Shown here in pieces: positions 18,443-29,038 of a stretch of DNA of 64,000 nt. Origin of the DNA: VRUE01 sp963705635 (GTDB taxonomy: Bacteria > Actinomycetota > Thermoleophilia > Solirubrobacterales > 70-9). Positions within the stretch are counted from its first letter, which is position 1. Every line of letters starts with the position of its first letter. Made by a program: the position numbers and the translations under genes. The notes under the pieces were generated by a model that was not told where the DNA came from, searched no databases, and saw nothing but the letters and a program-made list of their open reading frames with translations. Where the stretch lies: positions 496,001-560,000 of the forward strand of contig CAVPKH010000001.1 of assembly GCA_963705635.1 (NCBI GenBank), written 5' to 3'.

Positions 18443-21400
18443 GGGCGAGATGGAGAGCCGCTCTTTTAGTCGCTTTAGCGATGGCGCCCGCTGTCCTGCC
18501 TAGCACGGCCTCCGCGGGGGCGCCGGCCTGGAAGCTGACCATGGCCTCCCTGCCGACCAACTTCACACCGGGTTCCACGCCCGGCGAACCCGGCGTATTC
18601 GGGCGCTTCCCCGAGTACGACATCATCGCCACCAACGTCGGCTCGGCGCCGACCAGCGGGCCGATCACGATCACCGACACGCTGCCCGCGGGCCTGACGC
18701 CGATCGATCCGGAGGGCCGTGACAGCGGCATCGACGGCATCGTCTTCGCAGACTTCCCCTGCGCCGTCTCCGGGCAGACCGTCACCTGCACCGATCCCCA
18801 CCCGGTGGGGCCCGGCCGAATGGCCCAGGTGGCGATCCCGGTGGCAGTGGCGGCCGACGCCCCGGCGGAGGTGCTCAACAGGGCGAGCGTCTTCGGCGGT
18901 GGCAGCGGCGAAGCGCGGGCGACGACGACGACGGAGATCACATCCGACCCCGACCCATTCGGCGCCGTGGGCCTCAGCCTGGCGCTGACCGGCGAAGAAG
19001 CGGCGCCGGTGACCCAGGCGGGCTCCCACCCCTACCAGGTGACGCTCGATACCGGTCTCTCGACCGCTTTGGGACAGGAAGGAGATCTAATTGGCGCCGA
19101 GCATCTGCGCGACCTGAGCGTCGATCTCCCCCGGGGCATGATCTTCGACGCCGGCGCGGCGCCGCTGTGCACCGAGGCCCAGCTGGGAACCGACAGCTGT
19201 CCCGACGCCTCGGCGGTGGGCTTCGCCGGCTTCCAGTTTTTCTTGCTGGACCCCCAGGTAGCCGCCTCCCCCCTCTACAACATGGTGCCGCCACCCGGAG
19301 CTCTCGCCGAGCTCGCGATGAACCCCCTCGGCCTCAGCAGCCCCTTGATCCATTTCATGGCCGGCCTTGCCAGCGACGGGGAATACGAGATTTCCCTCAG
19401 CGCCCATGAGCTCCTGGCGCGCCACCTCAGTCCCGTGATCAGCGTCCAGGCCCAGCTCTGGGGGGACCCCTCAGATCCAACCCACGACGGGGTGCGTGGG
19501 AAATGCGTCTTCGAAGGCGGCTCCTGTCCGGTGCCGGCATCGAGCAGGCCGTTTTTGAGCATGCCTGGCTCCTGCTCGAGCTCGCTCTCCCTCGGCGTCA
19601 CGGCCGACTCCTGGGAGGACACCGCCCGCAGGCTCGACTACGGCGCCCTGGCTGAAAACGCTCTCGGGGAACCGATCGGCCTCGATGGCTGCGACAAGCT
19701 CGAATTTGCCCCGAAGATCGAAGCCAAGCCGACGACCAACCTCGCCGATTCGCCCTCGGGCCTCGAGCTCGAGCTGCGTGTCCCCCAAAGCCAAGACCTC
19801 GCCCGCCTCTCCGCGGCCAACCTGAAGGACGCGACGATCGCCCTGCCCGAGGGCATGGCGATCAACCCCTCCTTCGCGGCCGGGACGGGTGCTTGCACGC
19901 AGGCTCAACTCGACCGGCATGGATCCGAGCCGGCAGCCTGCCCCGACGCGGCAAAGCTCGGCACTGTCGAGGTCACCACTCCACTCGTGGATCACCCGCT
20001 GTCGGGAGCCCTCTACCTCGCCCAGCCCTACGAGAACCCCTTCGGCTCCCTGTTGGCCGTCTATCTGACGATCGACGACCCCGAATCGGGGGTGGTGGTG
20101 AAGCTCGCCGGCGAGGTCGATGCAGACCCACGAAGCGGCCGGCTCGTGGTGAGCTTCAAGGAAAGCCCCCAGCTTCCCCTCGAAGAGTTGAAGCTCCACC
20201 TCTTCGCCGGCCCGAGGGCGCCGCTTCGCACCCCCGCTACATGCGCGAACTACACCACCACCTCGGTGCTGACCCCGTGGAGCAGCCCCGAAGGGGCCGA
20301 TGCGCATCCTGCCGACGATTTCGCAGTCCGTATCGTCCCGAGTGGTGGTTCCTGCCCCGGCGCAGAGGCCCGGCTTGCCAACAACCCCTCCTTCAGCGCC
20401 GGAACGATCGCCCCCCAGGCGGGCGCCTACTCACCCTTCGTGCTGAAGCTGAACCGCGAGGACGGCACCCAGCCCCTGGCCGGGATCGACGCCACCCTGC
20501 CCGAGGGGCTGATCGGCAAGCTCGCCGGGATCCCCTACTGCCCGGAGGCAGCCATCTCCCAGGCTCAGAGCCGCGAGAAGCCAAACGAAGGCGCGGTCGA
20601 GCAGGCGAGCCCGAGCTGCCCGCTCTCCTCGGAAGTGGGAACGGTCGACGTCGCCGCAGGAGTGGGCATCACCCCCTTCCATGCCCAGGGCCACGCTTAC
20701 CTCGCCGGCCCCTACAAAGGCGCCCCATTGAGCCTCGTCGTGATCACCCCGGCGATCGCCGGCCCCTTCGACCTCGGGGCGGTGACGGTGAGAGCCGCGC
20801 TCAAGGTCGATCCCGAAACCACCCGGGTCAGCGCCGTCTCCGATCCCTTTCCCCAGATCCTCGACGGCATCCCGCTCGACGTCCGCTCGGTCGCGGTGAA
20901 GCTGGGCCGACCGCAGTTCACCCTCAACCCGACCAACTGCGACCCGAAGTCGGTGCTTGCAAGCGCGACCTCGAGCCTGGGCTCGATCGCCGCCTTGAGG
21001 AGCCCCTTCCAGGTGGGCGGCTGCTCGGCGCTTGGCTTCAAGCCCAAGCTCGCCTTCTCGCTCAAGGGCGGCACGAAGCGCGGTGGGCACCCGGCGCTTC
21101 GTGCCACCCTCGCCCAGCCCAAGGGCATGCGGGCCGGTCTCTCCGCCGTTCAGGTCACCCTGCCGAGTTCGGTGGCGCTCGATCGCAGCCGCATCGGCGC
21201 CCTCTGCGGCAGAGAGCAGTTTCGCGCCGGCAAGTGTCCGCCGGCTTCGGCCTACGGCCAGGTCACGGCGATCACGCCACTTCTGGGCCAGCGGCTGCGC
21301 GGCGCGGTCTATCTGCGCTCCTCCGGGCACGGCCTGCCCGAGCTGGCCGCCCGATTGCGGGGGGAGGGTTCGAATTCGCCGTCGCCGGGGATCTCGGTTT

Positions 21401-21644
21401 GGCCCACGGGCGCCTTCGCGCCAGCTTCGGGGCGCTGCCCGACGCACCCATCTCAAAGCTCATGCTCGAGATCGACGGTGGGCGCACCGGGCTCTTGGTC
21501 AACCGGGCAAATCTCTGCCGAGCCTCCGATCGCGCCGGCGCTTCCTTCGAAGGCCAAGACGCCGAGACCCATGAATCGAGTCCGCTGCTAGCGAGCTCCT
21601 GCAAGGAGACCTCGCGCAAGCACCGGCGGGGCGCTCGCCGGTGA
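18439..21644 (+). CDS. Giant secreted DUF11-like surface protein with one frameshift (P3)
   Basis: GTG start overlapping the previous stop (GTGA). Signal peptide: ALLVALAMAPAVLPSTASA. Domain order is as in P2. The first frame runs to 21591, but after LPELAARLRG (about 21360) its sequence stops matching the family. The -1 frame continues the homology (GLAHGRLRASFGALPDAP, LMLEIDGGRTGLLVN) to a basic tail (KETSRKHRRGARR) ending at 21644. The shift sits in a run of six G (21359-21364); one more G restores ~1068 aa. This may be a sequencing error, a phase-variable tract or early decay. Residues encoded at 20376-21014 are a near copy of P2. Confidence 0.8.
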
Positions 21645-23891
21645 GGGCCCGGTTCCTCTGTCTGGCGGCGGCATTCGTCCTGTGCGCGTTTGCCCCCACC
21701 GCCAGGGCCGCCGGCCCACCGCTGGTCGGAGCCACCTGGGTGGAAGGGGTCTCCGCGAGCGGGGCCACCCTGTGGGCCGAGATCAACCCCAACGGCTCGC
21801 CCACCACCTACCGCTTCGAATACGTCACGGACGCCGCCTGGCGGCAAAGCGGCTTCGTGGGGGCTTCCACACTGCCTCCCTCGGGCTCGCCGGTGGGAAT
21901 CGGTGCCGGCGCCGTGGCGGTGAAAGTCAACCAGCACGCCTTCGGCCTCGCTGCGGCGAGCACCTACCACTATCGCGTCTGGGCGACCAACTCCGTCGAA
22001 ACGGTGCTCGGTCCGGAGCATTCGCTCACCACCGAGGATCCCACCAACGCCTTTGTCTTGCCCGATAGCCGTGCTTGGGAGATGGTCTCTCCGATCGACA
22101 AAGACGGCGGCGCGATCCAGGGGCCGGGACAGAACTTCGGCGGCAACCTCGACCAGGCAGCGGCCCAGGGCAACCTCTTCACCTACAGCGCCGCCACCGC
22201 CTTTGGAAGCACACCCGGCGCGCCGCCAGCCAGCCAGTACATCGCCACTCGCACGGCGAGCGGTTGGACAAGCCAAAACGTCTCCACGCCGCTGCATTCG
22301 GGCGCCTACGGCGAAGAACCCGACGGTGTCCCCTACCGGCTCTTCTCCGCAGACCTTGGCAGGGGGCTTCTCTTCGGTGGCGGCTGCTTTGGCGAAGAAG
22401 GCGAATGTGCCCAGGCCAACCCGCCCCTTGCTGGGACCGACGCCCCGCCGGGATACGCGAACTACTACCTGCGCGACCACACCAGCGGCGCCTTCACCGC
22501 GCTGCTTGGCCAAGGCGATGTGGTCGAATCGGGCCTCGGCCCAAAGGGCCTGCAGGCGAGCTTCGCCGCCGCCTCTGCCGACCTCTACCACGCGGTTCTC
22601 TCCAGTTGCGCGGCGCTCACACCCGAGGCGAGCGAAGTTCCGGCCGCGCCGGGGCAGTGTGACCCCGAAGAGCCCAACCTCTATGAGTGGTCACCCTCGG
22701 GCCTTTCGCTGATCAACCTCCTGCCCGGCGATACGGAAGGGACCCCCGGGGCTGAGATCGCCGCCTCGCTCGGCGCGGTCTCCGCCGACGGTTCGCGTGT
22801 CTACTGGAAGGACCTCCAAAGCGCGAACCTGTATTTGCGCGAAGCCGGCCAGAGCGTCCAGGTCGACGAAACAGCCGGGGGAGGGGGAACGTTTCAGAGC
22901 GCCTCTGGCGATGGCTCCGTCGCCTACTTCACCAAAGCCGAACATCTCTTCCGCTGGTCGGCGCAGACCAAAGTCGCCACCGACCTGACGCCGACGGGCG
23001 GGGTTACCGGGGTGCTCGGAGTCTCCGAGGACGGCGAGAGCGTCTACTACCAGGGCGCCACCGCCCTCGAGCTCTGGCGGGAAGGCACGATCACCGAGGT
23101 CGCGCCGGGAGCAGACGCGACCCTACCCGGCGACTACCCGCCCGCCACCGCAACCGCCCGGGTCAGCCCCGACGGCGCCCACCTCGCCTTCCTCTCCGAC
23201 GCCGAACTGACCGACTACGAAAACGCCGGGCGGACCGAGGTCTATCTCTACGGGCCACCGGCGGGAGGCGGGGCGCCCGATCTCATCTGTGCCTCCTGCA
23301 ATCCGACCGGCGAACGTCCGACCAGGCTCGGCCTCGATCCCAGGCGCACCGCCCAACGGCAGCGCCCCAACCCCCTACAAGCCCCGCAGCCTCTCTACCG
23401 ACGCCACCAGGCTCTTCTTCGAGTCCGGCGAGGCCCTCGCCTCCCAAGACACCAACCCCGCCCCCGATGTCTACCAGTGGGAGGCGAAAGGCTCCGGCGG
23501 TTGCGGGCGTTCGTCGGGTTGCGTCAGCCTGATCTCCTCCGGCCGCTCGCCGGGCGGGGCCACCTTCCTCGATGCCTCCGCCGACGGCTCCGACGTCTTC
23601 TTCCTCACCGACGCCTCCCTGGTTGGAGCCGACCCCGGCTCGATCGACGTCTATGACGCACGGGTGGGCGGCGGCTTCGCCGAAGCGGCCAAACCGATCC
23701 CCTGCGTCGCCGATGCCTGTCAGGCGCTGCCGGCGGCGCCCGATGATCCGACTCCCGGCACGCTGGTGCCCAACTCCGGCAACCCGGGGCTTCAGATCGT
23801 CAAGGAAAAGCAAAAGAAGCACCACAAAACGCACAAGGGCAAACACCACAAGCCCAAGAAGCAAAAGCACCACAAGGGGGGTGGGCGATGA
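21641..23891 (+). CDS. Secreted FN3-like / beta-propeller protein with one frameshift (Q2)
   Basis: GTG start four bases before the P3 stop. Signal peptide: LCLAAAFVLCAFAPTARA. One FN3-like module (~25-140; TYRFEYVTDAAWRQSGF, STYHYRVWATNS) precedes a propeller (SADGSRVYWKDLQSANLYL, GDGSVAYFTKAEHLFRW). The first frame would end at 23656, but after CASCNPTGERP the homology to Q1 moves to the +1 frame (DATRLFFESGEALASQDTN, ADGSDVFFLTDASLVGADP), ending at 23891 in a Lys/His-rich tail (KKHHKTHKGKHHKPKKQKHH). The extra base lies between about 23305 and 23345. Corrected length is about 750 aa. Same presumed surface role as Q1, minus the NHL part. Confidence 0.78.
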
Positions 23892-24159
23892 AGGCCCGGC
23901 TCGGCGTCGTGATGTGTGCCGCGCTCGTCTCGTTGCTCATGGCCGCCCCCGCCTCGGCCGCCTTCGGCTTGCTCCCCGGTTCTGAGGGCTTCAGCGCCAC
24001 CGCCGAGGCCGAAGGCGGCGCCCCGGCGACCCAGGCCGGCTCGCACCCCGCTGCGCTGAGCATGAAGGTCGCTTTCAACAAAGCCGGCCAGTTCACCGAT
24101 GGCGACCTCAGGGACCTGAGCCTGGAGCTCCCCCCGGGCTGATCGAAAACCCCACCGCT

Positions 24160-25038
24160 GTGCCCGAGTGCTCGCAGGCCGCCTTCCACACCCCGCGCAG
24201 CTCGCCCTTCGAAAAAAGCCGCGCGGGGGAGAGCTGCCCCGATCGGACCCAGGTCGGCGTGATCGAGGTCCACTCCTCCCAGGGCGGTGGGGAGACGCGC
24301 TCCTTCGGCGTCTTCAACCTCGAGCCGCCGCCAGGGGTGCCCTCGGAGCTGGGCGCCGCACCTTACGGCGCCCCGATCGTCTTCACCCCGCAGGTGCGCC
24401 AGGCAGAAGGGGAATACGGGCTCACCTTGCAGACCCGCAACTTCCCCCAGCTCTTCGACACCTACGGCTTTGAGCTTTCGATCTGGGGCACCCCCTGGTC
24501 GGTCGCGCACAACACCCAGCGCGGCAATTGCCTAAACGAGGCAGAACCTTCCTTCGGCTGGTCGAAGTGCTCGGCCGGGCAGCCCAAGCAAAACCCCCCG
24601 CTCGCCTACCTGACGATGCCGACCTCCTGCGAGGGGCCACTCGTCTTCCTCGCCAGGGCGTCCTCGTGGCAACAGCCCGGGGCGGTGAGCCGCACGGCCC
24701 AAGGCTCCACGCTCACGGGCTGTGAATCCCTCGGCTTCAACCCGGTTCCGTTCGGGCGCATCTCAGACCCGAGGGCCTCCTCGCCCTCGGGCTATGAATT
24801 CGAAATCACCCAGGACACCGGTGGGATCACCGACCCCCACCGCCTCGCTCCCTCGGCGGTCAGAAAAGCGGTGGTGCGCCTGCCCGAAGGGGTGAGCGAT
24901 CAACCCCTCGGTGGGAGCGGGACTGGGTGTCTGCTCCCCAGCTCAATTCCAAGCCGAGACGCCGACCTCCCCTCCCGGCGCCGGCTGCCCCAACGAATCG
25001 AAGATCGGCGACTTCATCGTCAAGAGCCCGCTCTTTGA
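24160..25038 (+). CDS. Middle open piece of broken P4
   Basis: Longest intact frame of the second segment of P4. It carries the family's first core module (CPDRTQVGVIEVHSSQGGG, FELSIWGTPWSVAHN) and the Cys pattern LTMPTSCEGPL / LTGCESLGFNP. Its last ~45 residues, beyond about 24898, are out-of-frame sequence. It has no signal peptide or ribosome-binding site of its own and should be read as part of 23888-26720. Confidence 0.5.
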   Translation: MPECSQAAFHTPRSSPFEKSRAGESCPDRTQVGVIEVHSSQGGGETRSFGVFNLEPPPGVPSELGAAPYGAPIVFTPQVRQAEGEYGLTLQTRNFPQLFDTYGFELSIWGTPWSVAHNTQRGNCLNEAEPSFGWSKCSAGQPKQNPPLAYLTMPTSCEGPLVFLARASSWQQPGAVSRTAQGSTLTGCESLGFNPVPFGRISDPRASSPSGYEFEITQDTGGITDPHRLAPSAVRKAVVRLPEGVSDQPLGGSGTGCLLPSSIPSRDADLPSRRRLPQRIEDRRLHRQEPAL

Positions 25039-25442
25039 CGAGCGGATCGAGGGCTCACTCTTCCTCGCCGCCCCCCACGACAACCCCTTCGGCTCTCTGA
25101 TCGCGATCTACCTCGTCGCCAAGTCAGAAGAGCGCGGCATCTTGGTCAAGGTCGCGGGGGAGCTCAAGGCCGACCCGAACACGGGAAGGCTCACTCGCCA
25201 GCTTCGACCGCCTGCCCCAGCTGCCCTACTCGAGCCTCAACGTCCACTTCCGCGAAGGCCAGCGCAGCCCGCTGGCCTCCCCGGCTTCCTGCGGGCCGAT
25301 CTCGACCTCGATCGACCTCAGCGCCTGGCGCGATCCGGGCCTGACCAAACACACCGATTCCCCCGCCAGCATCACCGCCGGGATCGGAGGCGGCCCCTGC
25401 CCCTCCGGCCTCGCCCCCTTTGCCCCCGCGGCAAGCGGCGGC

Positions 25443-26720
25443 ATGCTCAACTCAAACGCCGGCTCCTACACCCCCTTCTACCTGCACTTGACCAGGCAGG
25501 ACATCGAGCAGGAGATCACCACCTACTCGGCGACCCTGCCACCGGGCCTGCTGGGCAAGATCGCCGGGCTGCCCTACTGCCCCGAGGCGGCGATCGCGGC
25601 GGCGAAGCAGAGATCGGGCGTGGCCGAGCGAGACAACCCCTCCTGCCCCGCGGCCTCTCGCATCGGCCACACGCTCGCCGGCTACGGACTGGGCGCGGTG
25701 CTCACCTACGCCCCGGGAGGCCTCTACCTGGCAGGCCCCTACCACGGCTCCTCCTTCTCGGTGGTGGCGATCGACTCCGCCCTGGTCGGCCCCTTCGACC
25801 TCGGAGTGGTGATCGTCAGATCGGCGATTCGAGTCGACCCCATAACGACCCAGGTCTCGATCGACTCCCAAGGATCAGACCCGATCCCCCACATCATCGA
25901 CGGCATCCCGATCCACCTCAGGGACGTCCGCGCCTACATCGACAAGCCAAACCTCACCCTCAACCCGACCAGCTGCGATCGCTCCACCCTGGCCTCGACC
26001 CTGAACGGCTCCGGCGCCCTGTTCTCCAACCCCGCCGACGACACCACCGCCACTGCCACCGTCCCCTTCCAGGCCTTCAACTGCGGCTCGCTGGGCTTCA
26101 AGCCGAGGATCTCGCTGAAGTTCAAGGGAGGCACCAAGCGCGGTGATTACCCATCGCTTCGGGTCACTGTCAAGCCACGCCCCGGCGATGCCAACATCGC
26201 CAAGGCCCAGGTCACCCTTCCCCCGACCGAGTTCCTCGCCCAAAACCACATCGGCACCGTCTGCACCAGGCCGCAGTTCGCCAACCACAACTGCCCAGCG
26301 GCATCTGTCTACGGCAAGGCCCGCGCCTACACCCCGCTCTTGGAAGCGCCGATGGAAGGCCCGGTTTACCTGCGCTCCTCCAGTAACCCGCTGCCCGACC
26401 TAGTCTTCGCCTTGCGCGGCAGGGGCATAGAGGTCAACCTCGCCGGCAAGATCGACTCGGTAGGGGGCGGGATCCGCGGCTCCTTCGAAGCGATCCCCGA
26501 CGCCCCGGTAACCAAATTCCAGCTGACGATGTTCGGCGGCAAGCACGGCGCCCTGGTCAACGCCGGCAACCTCTGCGCCAGCCCACAGCTCGCCACGGCG
26601 AAGCTGGTCGGCCACAACAACAAAGGAGTGCTGGTGCACCCTGAGGTGCAGGCGAAGTGCAACGGGCACAAGGCGCACAAGGGCAAGGGCAAGGCCAAGA
26701 AGGGGAGGGGTGGGCGATGA
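25443..26720 (+). CDS. C-terminal open piece of broken P4
   Basis: 425 codons from an internal ATG; the same frame is homologous back to about 25198. It holds the two most conserved family modules (YLAGPYHGSSFSVVAI followed by LTLNPTSCD, and EGPVYLRSSSNPLPD) and the basic tail. If the upstream shifts are real, this piece has no signal peptide and would not be exported. Its stop overlaps the NHL gene start (ATGA). Confidence 0.5.
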   Translation: MLNSNAGSYTPFYLHLTRQDIEQEITTYSATLPPGLLGKIAGLPYCPEAAIAAAKQRSGVAERDNPSCPAASRIGHTLAGYGLGAVLTYAPGGLYLAGPYHGSSFSVVAIDSALVGPFDLGVVIVRSAIRVDPITTQVSIDSQGSDPIPHIIDGIPIHLRDVRAYIDKPNLTLNPTSCDRSTLASTLNGSGALFSNPADDTTATATVPFQAFNCGSLGFKPRISLKFKGGTKRGDYPSLRVTVKPRPGDANIAKAQVTLPPTEFLAQNHIGTVCTRPQFANHNCPAASVYGKARAYTPLLEAPMEGPVYLRSSSNPLPDLVFALRGRGIEVNLAGKIDSVGGGIRGSFEAIPDAPVTKFQLTMFGGKHGALVNAGNLCASPQLATAKLVGHNNKGVLVHPEVQAKCNGHKAHKGKGKAKKGRGGR

Positions 26721-28469
26721 GCCGGCGAGTGAAAATCAGTGGGCTTTGCCTTTGCGCTTTGCTCATGGCATTGGCTTCGGGGGCAAGTGGAGCGCAGGCA
26801 AGTCGCGCCCTGCTCACAGAAGAAGCGGTCAGGGCCGGCTCAACTCCTGCCGAACAGATCGAAGACGCCTGCGGGGTGGCGGTCGGCCCCGGTGGGCAGA
26901 TCTACGTCTCCGACTACTACCACCGGGTCATCAACCTCTTCTCCAGCGGCGGCCTCTACCAGTCCCGGATATTCGCCGGCATCTCGCCCGAGGGCCCTTG
27001 CGCTTTGGCGATCGACCCCGGCGGGACTCTCTATGTCAACTACTACCACCAGGCCGTGGTCAGGCTGGAACCGAACCCCCTTATCTTCGACGAAGGAAGC
27101 TCCACCGGCGTCGCCGTCGACTCCGCGGGCAACGTCTATGTCACCGATCGCACCCACGTCGCCGTCTACCAGCCCTCGGGGGCACCGGTTCTCTCCGGGG
27201 GCCTGCCGCTCAAAATCGGCCTTGGGACACTCGATGACGGCTACGGCCTCGCGGTCTCGGAGGGCAAGGTCTACGTCGCCGACGCCAGCGACAACACCGT
27301 CAAGGTCTACGAACCCGCGGTCGAACCCGAAAATCCGAGCGCCGTGATCGGCGGCCCCTCGGGGGGCTTCAACTCGCTGGTTGACGCTGCCCTCGCGGTT
27401 GACCCCACCAACGGCCACCTCCTCGTCACCGACAACCTGCAGCCGGGCTTCGAGCACCCCGAAGCGGTGATCGAGGAGTTCTCCCCAGCCGGCACCTTTC
27501 TTGGGCCACTGACCAACCGGATCATCGACGCCGAACCTCCGGGCCTTGCTGTGGACAGCTCCGGCAACCTCTACGCCACCTCGGGCAACGACGAAGGGGC
27601 CGCGGTCTTTCGCTTCGGCCCCTACAGCGCCTCCTTCACGGCAACCGAAACGGCCGGGGCCCACGGGCGGGGGCAGCCCCGGCGCACAGAAGAGCCTCGC
27701 TGCGGCGCGTTCGGGCGACTCCTCTGCGGGTGAGAGGAGCCCCAGCGAGCCCGCCACCACCTCGGAGATAACCCAGCGCGGCCACCTGCGGGTCAGCTTC
27801 GACGGCAAGCTCGCCCCCCACGCCCTGCCAAGGCAAGGAAGCGCCCCGGTCAAGGTCACCGTCGGGGCCAAGATCTCCACCACCGACGGCAAGACCCCAC
27901 CGCAGCTGCGAAAGATCTCGATCGCGATCAACCGCAACGGGCACTTCGACCCCACCGGGATCCCCGTCTGCTCACTCGACCAGATCCAGCCCTCGACCAA
28001 TGCCGACGCCCTCGCCGCCTGTCGCTCCTCCTTGATCGGAGAAGGGCGCTTCTCAGCCAAGGTGCTGCTGGCAGGCCAGGCCCCCTTCCCCTCCAACGGC
28101 AAGGTCTATGCCTTCAACTCCAGGCTGCAGGGAAAGCCGGCGATCCTCGTCCACGTCTACGGCACCCAGCCCGCTCCCGCCTCCTACACCCTGCCCTTCG
28201 TGATCAGCCAGGCCAAGGGCACCTTCTCAAACGTTCTCACCGCCTCACTGCCGGCGGTTACCTCGGACTCCGGCTACATCACCGGCCTGGAGATGACCCT
28301 GGGCAAGAGCTTCTCCTACGAGGGCAAGCAACGCAGCTACCTGAGTGCCGGCTGCCCCGCCCCGAAGGGATTCCCCGGAGCCGCCTTCCCCTTTGCCAAA
28401 GCGAGCTTTGGCTTTGGGAAGCAGACGGTGACCTCGACCTTGACGCGGGATTGCGGGGTGCGGGGGTAG
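26717..28469 (+). CDS. Secreted NHL-repeat protein fused to domain R, with one frameshift
   Basis: ATG start (ATGA overlap). Signal peptide: GLCLCALLMALASGASGAQA. Residues ~40-315 are NHL propeller strands (CGVAVGPGGQIYVSDYYH, VAVDSAGNVYVTDRTHVAV, LAVDSSGNLYATSGNDEG). The first frame stops at 27733, but after about 27655 the +1 frame gives a Gly/Ser linker (GPTGGGSPGAQKSLAAARSG) and a full copy of domain R (KISIAINRNGHFDPTGIPV, AACRSSLIGEGRFSAKV), ending 28469. The second part has no start or signal of its own, so one ~580-aa fusion is the best reading; two separate genes is the alternative. This is the last gene of the surface run. Confidence 0.72.
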
Positions 28470-28477
28470 GGGGGGTG

Positions 28478-28549
28478 ATGCAACGCACGATGCTGCACAC
28501 CGGTGGCGGCGTCATCGTTGCTCTGGTGGGTCTGATTGCCACTCAGTAA
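28478..28549 (+). pseudogene. Remnant of a small coiled-coil/membrane protein gene
   Basis: A 23-codon frame, MQRTMLHTGGGVIVALVGL-IATQ, matches the C-terminal end of the intact gene at 29455-29703 (LQRTMLQIGGGLIAALVGL...IATQL). Only the last transmembrane part is left; the coiled-coil half is gone. It lies between the surface run and the first NTase gene, whose stop begins at the very next base. It marks a duplication or deletion boundary of the island. Confidence 0.6.
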
Positions 28550-29038
28550 TTAGGGGCTCACGTTTGGGTCGGTCAAGGACGCGACATCGGCAAGGTCTAC
28601 AGGCCGTCCTCGGGCGAGCTTCATTTGAATCAGGTCATCGAGGCTCACCACTGGCACATCGATGTCTCCCAGCTGCACGTGCAATGCGCGCTTGCTCAGC
28701 TCGCGATAGGGGCGGCCCCCCGGGACCTCATGCATGACGTCGATGCCGCCGTCACGGGTTGCGAACTGCCAGATAGTTGCCCGCGGAAGCATCTTGGCAT
28801 CGATCTCCGTGTTCTCCTCGCCGGCGTTGAGCACTTTTGCTGCGAGTGCGTGTAGGGCGGCTGCGAGTCGCTTGAGGTTTGTTGGGTCAGGTGCCGGTAT
28901 GAGGTCGGCGTCGTTGGTCGTCCTCACGTGACCATGTGTTTGCACCGCAAGGCCTCCGATCAGCACGTAGTCGACGCCATGTTCTGCGAGGACCCGAAGG
29001 ATTCGCTCTGCATCGAGCGGGGTCTCAGGCTCTGTCAC
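28550..29038 (-). CDS. Nucleotidyltransferase-fold protein, toxin-antitoxin type (NTase 1)
   Basis: 162 aa from GTG 29038, which overlaps the upstream HTH gene by 14 bases; the ATG at 29095 lies deeper inside that gene and is less likely. The NTase motif is GGLAVQTHGHVRTTNDADL (GG...D.D), followed by IDVMHEVPGGRPY, DVPVVSLDDLIQMKLARG and DLADVASL, the layout of AbiEii/MenT-like or DUF6036-type nucleotidyltransferases. Paired with the HTH gene it should form a toxin-antitoxin-like module. It is homologous to the gene at 31810 (IGGVAVNAHGHVRNTRDVD), with which it shares the same type of partner in opposite orientation. Confidence 0.75.
   Translation of the reverse strand: MTEPETPLDAERILRVLAEHGVDYVLIGGLAVQTHGHVRTTNDADLIPAPDPTNLKRLAAALHALAAKVLNAGEENTEIDAKMLPRATIWQFATRDGGIDVMHEVPGGRPYRELSKRALHVQLGDIDVPVVSLDDLIQMKLARGRPVDLADVASLTDPNVSP

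Larger units (their letters stand above)
23888..26720 (+). pseudogene. Giant secreted surface protein broken by three frameshifts (P4)
   Basis: Starts ATG 23888 (ATGA overlap) with signal peptide LVSLLMAAPASA but no DUF11 domain, so it is a short family member (~940 aa when repaired). Homology crosses three frames. After LELPPG (about 24138) one C is missing before CTGATCGAA. After LPEGVS (about 24898) there is one extra base before ATCAACCCC. After NTGRLT (about 25197) there is one extra base before GCCAGCTTC. The modules otherwise stay in order: HDNPFGSLIAIYLVAKS, LPPGLLGKIAGLPYCPEAA, YLAGPYHGSSFSVVAI, PVYLRSSSNPLPDLVFAL, tail KAHKGKGKAKKGRGGR. Conserved sequence either side of each shift argues for sequencing error or very recent inactivation. 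Confidence 0.75.
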
